NCBI GenBank assembly: GCA_031279155.1
Contig: JAITJB010000089.1
Coordinates: 1-10,538, forward strand
From: Deltaproteobacteria bacterium
GTDB taxonomy: Bacteria; Desulfobacterota; Desulfarculia; Adiutricales; Adiutricaceae
Length of the DNA: 10,538 bases
Direction of reading: 5' to 3'
In this document: positions 1 through 5,607 of the stretch, piece after piece
Numbering within the stretch: the stretch's first letter is position 1
How the letters are laid out: every line of letters starts with the position of its first letter
Program-made: the position numbers and the translations under genes
The notes under the pieces: generated by a model
What the model was told of the DNA's origin: nothing
Database searches by the model: none
What the model saw: only the letters and a program-made list of their open reading frames with translations

Positions 1-1
1 C

Positions 2-826
2 GATCATCCCCAATTACCAGAAATAATAGGCGACTTAAATCGTCTAAACGTAAAAATTGGCTTATCATCGATGCGCCTTTCCGGGGTTACGGAAAATTTA
101 GCCCAAAAGCTGGCCCAAAGCGGGCTGACCGGTTTGGCCGTGGCCCCCGAAGGCGGTAGCGAGCGCTTGAGAGCCATCATCAACAAAAATCTCAGCCAAG
201 CTGAGATCTTAGCTTCGGCTAGACTCTTAGCCTCAGCCGGCTTAAGGCGCCTTAAGTTATACTTTATGATAGGGCTTCCGGGTGAAACTGAGGACGATAT
301 TGAAGATATTGCCAAATTAACTAAACTCATTTATGAACAAACAAGAATCAAAAAAAAAGGACCGCAGATAATCGTTTCCGCCGCCAATTTTACCCCCAAG
401 CCCCACACCCCTTTGGAAGACGCCGGGCTCTTAACAGAAAGCTCGATGCGAAAGAGGGGAACTCTCTTGAATAAATACCTAAAATCAGTTGGGCCCATTG
501 AACTAAATTTAGATTCTCCCAAGTGGACTATAATACAGGGTCTTTTAGCCCGAGGCGGCCCTGAGAGCGCAAATTTAGTCTGGGCTCTTTATCATAGCGA
601 GGGTCGGGCTGGACCGGCCCTCAAGGAGTATGGCTACAGTCCAGATCATCCAATCCACAGCCCCGGCGAGCGGCCTAGGCCCTGGCGGGTGATAAATATT
701 AGGGCCGGTAGCGATTATTTAGCTACTGAAAAAGAACTTTCCCAAAAAGCCCAATTGTCGCCGCCCTGCCCGCCACAGGGCGGCTGCGGTCGTTGCTTGG
801 CTTGTAGTTCGTTGAGTTTAGATTAA
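2..826 (+). CDS. B12-binding/radical-SAM protein, TIGR03960-like, 3' part only
   Basis: The reading frame is open from the window edge (first full codon at 2), so this is the C-terminal 274 residues of a longer gene; the ATG at 71 is internal. Visible motifs are the late half of a radical-SAM barrel: VAPEGGSERLR, then YFMIGLPGETEDDI, the usual strand and helix of Elp3/MiaB-like enzymes that follows the SAM site. The CxxxCxxC cluster and any cobalamin-binding domain would lie upstream and cannot be seen. The protein ends in a Cys-rich tail (C-x5-C-x2-C-x2-C within the last 20 residues), as I recall for the TIGR03960 family, and this may bind metal. The substrate of that family is unknown. Its usual partner domain, the DUF2344/TIGR03936 protein, is not the next gene here. 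Family assignment is from recognition of the motif order, not a search. Confidence 0.75.
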   Translation, partial: DHPQLPEIIGDLNRLNVKIGLSSMRLSGVTENLAQKLAQSGLTGLAVAPEGGSERLRAIINKNLSQAEILASARLLASAGLRRLKLYFMIGLPGETEDDIEDIAKLTKLIYEQTRIKKKGPQIIVSAANFTPKPHTPLEDAGLLTESSMRKRGTLLNKYLKSVGPIELNLDSPKWTIIQGLLARGGPESANLVWALYHSEGRAGPALKEYGYSPDHPIHSPGERPRPWRVINIRAGSDYLATEKELSQKAQLSPPCPPQGGCGRCLACSSLSLD

Positions 827-1806
827 TGGTAAGTATAGAAAACAATAATAAAATAGAAGCCGGACGGTTTTTTTTAATAGGTTGGGAGGGTAATCACTTA
901 GATGAACCCTTAGAACTAATAGAACATTTTAGGCCGGCGGGCTTGATTTTTTTTCGCCGAAACTATCCGGGAAGCCCAGAGGGTCTTGCCTTACAGCTTA
1001 AGGCTATTAAAAAAAGGGCGGCTGATTTAGGCTTAAAACCTTTTATTTTAGCGATAGATAACGAAGGCGGCGATGTCAAAAGGCTCCCGCCGCCCTTTAT
1101 TGAGCTCCCGAAAGCTGCGTCAAAGTTAGAACCCAATGAAATTAAAAAGCTTTGCTATGATTCTGGCTTAGAACTTAGATCGATTGGTTTTAACTTAAAT
1201 CTGGCCCCGGTCTTAGATGTCGATGTGGCCAACGGCATCATGAAAACCCGCTCTTTTGGGTTATCAGCTCAGGAGGTCATCTTAAGGGCCAGGGCCTTTA
1301 TCGAGGGTTTTGAATCGAGCGGGATACTAACTTGCGGCAAGCATTTTCCGGGCTTAGGAGCGGCTACGCTCGACCCCCACAAGGAACTACCGACAGTTGA
1401 TTTAGATTTAGAGGAACTTTTAAGAGTCCACCTAGAGCCCTTCCGGGCCTTAAGGGCCAATCTATCCATGGTCATGACGACTCACTCTCTATATCCGGCC
1501 TTGGATAGTAAAATGGCAACATTTTCTGAAAAAATAGTTAAAATATTAAGAAAAGATATAGGCTTTGATGGCCTAGCCCTGTCCGATGACATGGAGATGG
1601 GGGCCGTAACCGCCAATATCGGGCCAGGCGAGGCGGCCATAGCCGCCACCCTGGCCGGGCACGATCTTATTTTGGTCTGCCGATCGCGAGCCGTCATAGA
1701 AGCATCAGTTAAGGCCTTAGAAGAAAAAATACACACAGATAGATCTTTACATATAGCCTTAGCTAAAAGTCAGGCCCGATTGAAAAACCTGGTTTTTTGG
1801 CAGTAA
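826..1806 (+). CDS. nagZ: beta-N-acetylhexosaminidase, glycoside hydrolase family 3 (NagZ-like)
   Basis: This is a 326-residue single-domain GH3 enzyme, the normal length for NagZ, with no signal peptide, so it is probably cytoplasmic. NagZ removes N-acetylglucosamine from GlcNAc-anhydromuropeptides in peptidoglycan recycling. Visible motifs: AIDNEGG (76-82), TRSFG (141-145), GKHFPGLG (171-178) followed by LDPH (182-185), which carries the His-Asp general acid/base dyad, MTTH (217-220), and LSDDMEMGA (252-260) with the likely nucleophile Asp254. The usual Arg after EGG is Asp83. The more common HFPGHG is HFPGLG, which also occurs in other bacteria. The ATG overlaps the preceding TAA by one base (TAATG), with only a weak Shine-Dalgarno, so translation is probably coupled to the radical-SAM gene. 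Function is secure at family level; the exact substrate is inferred. Confidence 0.9.
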   Translation: MVSIENNNKIEAGRFFLIGWEGNHLDEPLELIEHFRPAGLIFFRRNYPGSPEGLALQLKAIKKRAADLGLKPFILAIDNEGGDVKRLPPPFIELPKAASKLEPNEIKKLCYDSGLELRSIGFNLNLAPVLDVDVANGIMKTRSFGLSAQEVILRARAFIEGFESSGILTCGKHFPGLGAATLDPHKELPTVDLDLEELLRVHLEPFRALRANLSMVMTTHSLYPALDSKMATFSEKIVKILRKDIGFDGLALSDDMEMGAVTANIGPGEAAIAATLAGHDLILVCRSRAVIEASVKALEEKIHTDRSLHIALAKSQARLKNLVFWQ

Positions 1807-1824
1807 TTTAAGTAATATTTTCAA

Positions 1825-1831
1825 GAGGGGG
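1825..1831 (+). promoter_or_regulatory. ribosome binding site of the 154-residue gene
   Basis: A purine run GAGGGGG lies 5 bases before the ATG at 1837. It is the strongest Shine-Dalgarno in the left half of the window and supports the small unrecognised gene as a real, well-translated gene. Confidence 0.65.
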
Positions 1832-1836
1832 ATATT

Positions 1837-2301
1837 ATGGAAGCTAACAAGCATCACGAACACACCTATCTATTTGAGCCAGGCTTGTGGACCATGGACG
1901 GGCTATATTTTGACGAGGCCGGCGGGAGGCACCATCAGACCGGCGAACTAGTAATCATACACTCCCCTGACATTTGGATAATTGATAGCCGGGTAAATAT
2001 CAGCGGCCAAGATACCCGCGATTTTACTACCCGCTACCAGATCGAGCCTTTCACTAAAAAAGGCGTTAGCCACACGGAGTGGAAATCAGAGACAGGCGGG
2101 CCGGAGCCCATTTTCGGGTTGTTTGTCTTGGTGGAAGACTGCCTGATGATGCCCTGGCAGTCGCGCTCAGGCATCCATTGGGGTCAAGAGGTCATAGCCA
2201 GGGTTACGCCAGATGAATACTTAAGCCGGGGGTTTGCCTTTCTGCAAGATCAAAGGATTTCTTCCTGGGCGGTCAGACTGAGCCGCCAGGGAAACCAATG
2301 A
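1837..2301 (+). CDS. unrecognised 154-residue protein, probably beta-rich
   Basis: I do not recognise a family. The protein has no signal peptide, no membrane segment and no obvious catalytic motif. It is rich in aromatic and acidic residues and shows alternating strands separated by Gly/Asp turns: LFEPGLWTMDGLYFDEAGG at the start, then ELVIIHSPDIWIIDSRV, a central FGLFVLVEDCLMMPW, and SSWAVRL near the end. The spacing and the GxW/GxY start resemble small lipocalin or nitrobindin-like beta-barrels that bind a ligand, but that is a shape argument only. It has a strong ribosome binding site and sits 30 bp after nagZ and 87 bp before cdsA on the same strand, so it is probably in the same transcript. 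Codon use looks like that of the neighbours, with no sign of recent transfer. Confidence 0.8.
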   Translation: MEANKHHEHTYLFEPGLWTMDGLYFDEAGGRHHQTGELVIIHSPDIWIIDSRVNISGQDTRDFTTRYQIEPFTKKGVSHTEWKSETGGPEPIFGLFVLVEDCLMMPWQSRSGIHWGQEVIARVTPDEYLSRGFAFLQDQRISSWAVRLSRQGNQ

Positions 2302-2408
2302 CATTTTTGGCTAAGTTTTCTACCAGGCGTTTTGAGGGTGTATTGAGCGCGTTAGATCGTTTTTGTCCCGGCATTAGAGGAGCATTAAGTGAGCGAGACC
2401 AAACCTAA
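2298..2408 (+). CDS. possible 36-residue coupled small ORF
   Basis: The ATG overlaps the preceding stop codon (ATGA at 2298-2301), and AGGGA lies five bases upstream. The frame runs through the whole 87-bp gap and ends 20 bases inside cdsA in a different frame. The product (begins MTFLAKFSTRRFEG) is basic at its start and matches nothing I know. It could be a small protein, or a translational-coupling leader that brings ribosomes to the cdsA start. It could equally be chance, since ORFs this short are common. Confidence 0.25.
   Translation: MTFLAKFSTRRFEGVLSALDRFCPGIRGALSERDQT
2377..2382 (+). promoter_or_regulatory. ribosome binding site fixing the cdsA GTG start
   Basis: GAGGAG lies six bases before the GTG at 2389. 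The codon immediately before that GTG is an in-frame TAA (2386-2388), so the protein cannot start further upstream. Confidence 0.8.
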
Positions 2409-3222
2409 ATCTAAGGTCTTAAGCCGTTGGCTGGTGGCCTTTGTCCTGATACCGCCAACCTTGGTGGCCATAATTGTTCCCAATAAGTTACTGTTGCTAT
2501 TTTGGCTGGCCATAATTGGAACCCTCGCCTGGTGGGAATTTGCCGTTAACCTCTTGGGCCAGGAGCGCAAGGGGCTTTTGGGCTTGAGCCTATTTTGTTA
2601 CTACCTGATCTTAGCCGGCGCGGCTTTTTTTGGTCCCGACGGGCAGGCGGCAGGCTTGATGGTCGCCTTATCCTTAGGCGGGGTGTATTTGATGTACAAC
2701 TTGGCTCCTGAGGGCGATCGGGTATCGATAAACTTAATCAGCCGTTACGGCTTGGGCCAATTGTACCTAAGTTTCTGCCTCTCATTTGCCATGCTCATTA
2801 AGCAGCTGGATCACGGGGCCAAGTGGCTCATTTTTGTCGTCTTAGTTACGGCTCTAGCCGACACCGGGGCCTTCTACGCCGGATCTAAGCTCAAAGGGCC
2901 CAAGCTTTTTCCTAAAGTTAGTCCCAATAAAACTATTAGCGGGCTCTTGGGCGGCTGCCTTCTGGCCGCCATTTCGGGCGGCTTATCGCGCAGCTATTTG
3001 CCGCTTGATTTTAATTGGACCCAACTGGCCGCGTTAGGTTGTTTTTTGGGTCTTTGGGGGACTTTGGGCGATCTTTTTGAGTCGTCTTTTAAAAGGGCCA
3101 TGGGCCTTAAGGACACCTCAAACATCCTGCGGGCCCACGGCGGGGTTTGGGATCGCTTGGACTCTCTTTTATTTAATTTACCGCCAGTCTACTTTTTTAT
3201 AAATTGGATGACCCTACCCTAA
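2389..3222 (+). CDS. cdsA: phosphatidate cytidylyltransferase (CDP-diacylglycerol synthase)
   Basis: This integral membrane enzyme makes CDP-diacylglycerol from phosphatidate and CTP, the branch point for phospholipid synthesis. At 277 residues it has the normal length and contains about seven or eight hydrophobic segments (for example 12-30, 33-55, 62-81, 86-104, 145-165, 183-198 and 211-228). The CTP-transferase signature lies at 232-258: S-S-F-KR, then KD, then HGG, V-W-DRLD. It fits the classic pattern except for Arg248 where a small residue or Pro is usual. The earlier conserved block DTGAFYAGSKL (158-168) and VSPNKTISG (177-185) is present, with Ser184 where Glu or Gln is common. The start is GTG with a good ribosome binding site. 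dxr follows after 16 bp, the usual lipid/isoprenoid pairing. uppS, often directly upstream in other genomes, is missing here. Confidence 0.95.
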   Translation: MSETKPKSKVLSRWLVAFVLIPPTLVAIIVPNKLLLLFWLAIIGTLAWWEFAVNLLGQERKGLLGLSLFCYYLILAGAAFFGPDGQAAGLMVALSLGGVYLMYNLAPEGDRVSINLISRYGLGQLYLSFCLSFAMLIKQLDHGAKWLIFVVLVTALADTGAFYAGSKLKGPKLFPKVSPNKTISGLLGGCLLAAISGGLSRSYLPLDFNWTQLAALGCFLGLWGTLGDLFESSFKRAMGLKDTSNILRAHGGVWDRLDSLLFNLPPVYFFINWMTLP

Positions 3223-3225
3223 ATA

Positions 3226-3257
3226 TCCGGGACCAAAAATGTCTGGGACCAAAGATT
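3226..3257 (+). repeat. imperfect 16-bp tandem duplication across the dxr start
   Basis: Two adjacent 16-base copies (3226-3241 and 3242-3257) match at 13 of 16 positions and share the core GGGACCAAA. The ATG at 3239 ends the first copy; the equivalent place in the second reads ATT. The duplication lies just before the second in-frame ATG (3263), so it may have created the short N-terminal extension of Dxr. It could also be chance similarity. Confidence 0.5.
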
Positions 3258-4477
3258 TTCCCATGAAAATAGCCGTCTTAGGTTCGACCGGCTCCATAGG
3301 TTCTAGCGCTTTAAGCTTAGCTTACGCCTTTAAAGATAAGATAGAGGTCGTAGCTTTAAGCGGCCATAGTAAGCTCTCTGTATTAGCCGATCAGATAAGA
3401 TGTTTTAAGCCCGGCTTAGTAGCCGTTCCCGGAGAAAATGCCAGGGAGTATCTTTTATCGAAACTAAACGGTAGCGGCGCTTCCCCGCAAATAGTCTTGG
3501 GGCCGGAAGGGCTGGTGGAGGCGGCAGTCTCAAGCGGGGCCGATACGGTCTTATCGGCTATCGTCGGGGCCGCCGGCTTAAGACCTACCTTTGCCGCCAT
3601 AAAAAAGGGCCTAAAAGTTGCCTTAGCTAACAAAGAGAGCTTAGTCTTAGGCGGGGAACTTATCATGCCCTTAGCTGATGGTCTTTTAAGCCCGGTTGAT
3701 AGCGAGCACTCGGCTATCTTTCAGGCTTTAGGGGGCAAGCTTAAAAATCCCGAGCTCAAAAAAATTATCCTAACCGCTTCCGGCGGGCCTTTTTACGGGC
3801 TGACCATAAAAGATCTCAAAGAAGTGACCGTTGAAAAGGCTTTAAAACATCCCACCTGGTCGATGGGGCCAAAAATCACCTGTGATAGCGCGACTTTAAT
3901 GAACAAGGGCTTAGAAGTCATCGAAGCCCATCACCTCTTTGGTCTAAGCTATGATAAAATAGAGATCGTCGTTCATCCCGGCAGTCACATCCACTCACTT
4001 TGCGAGTTTATAGATGGAAGTATTTTAGCTCAGTTAGGGCCAACCGACATGCGCCTAGCTATCAGCTACGCCCTAAGTCACCCTCTGAGGTGGCCCTTAC
4101 TAGATCTAAAAGATCGCCTGCCAGAAGTCGCCAAAGGACCGTATCAGCCGCGAGATTTTTCAGATTTTGAGCCCATAAGTTTATCTAAGAGCTTGGAATT
4201 TTATCCGCCCGATCGGATGACTTTTCCGGCTTTAGCCTTAGCCGAAGCCGCCGGGCAGGCCGGCGGCACGGCCCCGGCCATTTTAAATGGGGCTAACGAG
4301 GAGGCGGTGGCCGCCTTTTTGGCCGGCCTCATACCCTTCACCGGCATTTCGGCAACCGTTGCTCACGCTTTGGACGCTATCCCGACAGAACCTCTGACCA
4401 GCATTGACCAGGCCCTAGACGTAAACGATCAAGCCAGAGAACAGGCCAGTCAATACATAAGATCCCGCACCCCTTAA
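3239..4477 (+). CDS. dxr: 1-deoxy-D-xylulose 5-phosphate reductoisomerase
   Basis: This NADPH-dependent enzyme is the first committed step of the MEP isoprenoid pathway and feeds undecaprenyl and quinone synthesis; it is cytosolic. At 412 residues it is slightly long. Visible motifs: GSTGSIG (15-21, NADPH binding), ANKESLVLGG (130-139), DSEHSAIFQ (154-162), whose Asp154 and Glu156 are metal ligands, TASGGPF (179-185), HPTWSMG (204-210), MNKGLE (221-226), whose Glu226 is the third metal ligand, and ILNGANEEAVAAF (348-360). Oddities are VHPGS (245-249) where VHPQS is usual, and GPTDMRLAI (267-275) where PDMRxPI is usual. Starts at 3239 and 3263 are both possible: neither has a good ribosome binding site, and family members usually begin close to the 3263 position. 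The gene is co-directional with cdsA. Confidence 0.95.
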   Translation: MSGTKDFPMKIAVLGSTGSIGSSALSLAYAFKDKIEVVALSGHSKLSVLADQIRCFKPGLVAVPGENAREYLLSKLNGSGASPQIVLGPEGLVEAAVSSGADTVLSAIVGAAGLRPTFAAIKKGLKVALANKESLVLGGELIMPLADGLLSPVDSEHSAIFQALGGKLKNPELKKIILTASGGPFYGLTIKDLKEVTVEKALKHPTWSMGPKITCDSATLMNKGLEVIEAHHLFGLSYDKIEIVVHPGSHIHSLCEFIDGSILAQLGPTDMRLAISYALSHPLRWPLLDLKDRLPEVAKGPYQPRDFSDFEPISLSKSLEFYPPDRMTFPALALAEAAGQAGGTAPAILNGANEEAVAAFLAGLIPFTGISATVAHALDAIPTEPLTSIDQALDVNDQAREQASQYIRSRTP

Positions 4478-4487
4478 AGGTAAACCA

Positions 4488-5606
4488 GTGAATCTTTGGG
4501 CCGATGACATCAATGAGGTCATAAGAGACAGCATTGAACGCTATATTTTTACGCCGTGTCGTCGGATAGTCGGGCCAAGCCGAACTAAAAAGCCGGTCTT
4601 TGCTAGCTTTTTTTGTTTATTTATTCTTTTCTATTCATGTTGCCTGTATAAGATCGTTCAAATCATAGCTCTCCTGGTGACCATAGATAGTTTTAAGGAT
4701 CTAAGGCACTGGGATAAGCTATCATTTTTCCGCCTAGATATTATCCCCCTAGTTATCGCCATCTGTTTTTTGATTTTAATTGCCAGTATGTCCCTCTATA
4801 AGTCTGTCCAGCTGTCCAAGGCCGAAGGCCATGAGCTCATTGAGGGTTTGGGCGGCAAAAGACTTGGGGTTAGGTATACTTACCAGGGAGTTTTTGGTAA
4901 ACGCCAACAAGAGAGGCTCCAGGAGGCTTTAACGGCGGCGGCCAGCGATCTTAAGATTCCAAGGCCTAGGCTTTACGTTTTGCCTATGGAAAAATCAATA
5001 AATTCCATGAGCTGCGGCCTAAGCCCGGCCAAAAGCGCTATTTGCGTAACTTACGGGGTCCTGGCCCACTTAGGCGCCGAAGAGTTTTACGACCTTATGG
5101 CCTTTGAGGTCTTAAGGATCAAAAATGGCCGGACGGCCCTTCAGACCAGGCTGGTTGGCCGGCTCCATGGTTTTTTCTTTATTTCCATGTTGGGCCGGCA
5201 GATGACTTACGGCAAAGCTTGGCGGTGGACGCCCTGGCTTATGGAACTGGCCCTAAGATTTTTAGGTGGCATTGGTTTTTGGCTGGGACGCTGGTTTCAG
5301 GCCTGGTTTGCCTTTGGCGAAGCCTATGCAGCCGATTATGACGCCAGCGAATTTTTAGCCTCTCGCCAGACGGCTATCAATAGAGTCTTAAAAAAGGTCT
5401 TGGGCTGCGCTCACTTAGGCCGAATCAAATACAGCATTACGGCTAACTTAAGGCCGCTTTTTTTTGTCAGCCCCGAGTACCAAAGTTGGCTCAATTGTCA
5501 CCCGCCGCTAAGGGAGCGCATAGAAGCCGATGACCCAAAGTGGCTGGGCAGTCGTGATGCCATCTTACCCATTGAAACCCGCTATATGGATGGTAAAGAA
5601 ATCTAG
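4488..5606 (+). CDS. membrane-bound M48-like protein without the zinc site (pseudo-peptidase)
   Basis: A 372-residue protein with a GTG start and AAAGG seven bases upstream overlapping the dxr stop. Two strong N-terminal membrane segments (about 36-66 and 84-105) precede an HtpX/M48-like domain. The recognisable M48 layout is INSMSCG...AICVTYGVLAHLG (171-196), where NAFA/tG and a vtxGLL strand are usual; then MAFEVLRIKNG (204-214), where AHExxHxxNgd is expected; then hydrophobic segments (about 226-236 and 250-275); AYAADYDA (279-286), where EyxADxxA carries the third zinc ligand; and CHPPLRERIEA (337-347), the typical HPP-RI tail. Both active-site histidines are replaced (Phe206, Arg210) and the downstream Glu is Ala279; only Glu207 remains. 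The fold is therefore supported but proteolysis is not expected. It occupies the place where rseP often follows dxr. Its role is unknown; a structural or regulatory membrane partner is inference. Confidence 0.7.
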   Translation: MNLWADDINEVIRDSIERYIFTPCRRIVGPSRTKKPVFASFFCLFILFYSCCLYKIVQIIALLVTIDSFKDLRHWDKLSFFRLDIIPLVIAICFLILIASMSLYKSVQLSKAEGHELIEGLGGKRLGVRYTYQGVFGKRQQERLQEALTAAASDLKIPRPRLYVLPMEKSINSMSCGLSPAKSAICVTYGVLAHLGAEEFYDLMAFEVLRIKNGRTALQTRLVGRLHGFFFISMLGRQMTYGKAWRWTPWLMELALRFLGGIGFWLGRWFQAWFAFGEAYAADYDASEFLASRQTAINRVLKKVLGCAHLGRIKYSITANLRPLFFVSPEYQSWLNCHPPLRERIEADDPKWLGSRDAILPIETRYMDGKEI

Positions 5607-5607
5607 T

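Noticed and set aside
71..73. ATG at 71 as a gene start
   Set aside because: The same frame is open to the left edge, and the protein begins mid-domain with respect to the radical-SAM barrel.
1351..1374. HFPGLG instead of HFPGHG as a sign of a dead NagZ
   Set aside because: This variant occurs in other GH3 enzymes, and the Asp-x-His dyad and Asp nucleophile are present.
2302..2388. Remnant of uppS in the gap before cdsA
   Set aside because: No recognisable UppS C-terminal motif in any frame.
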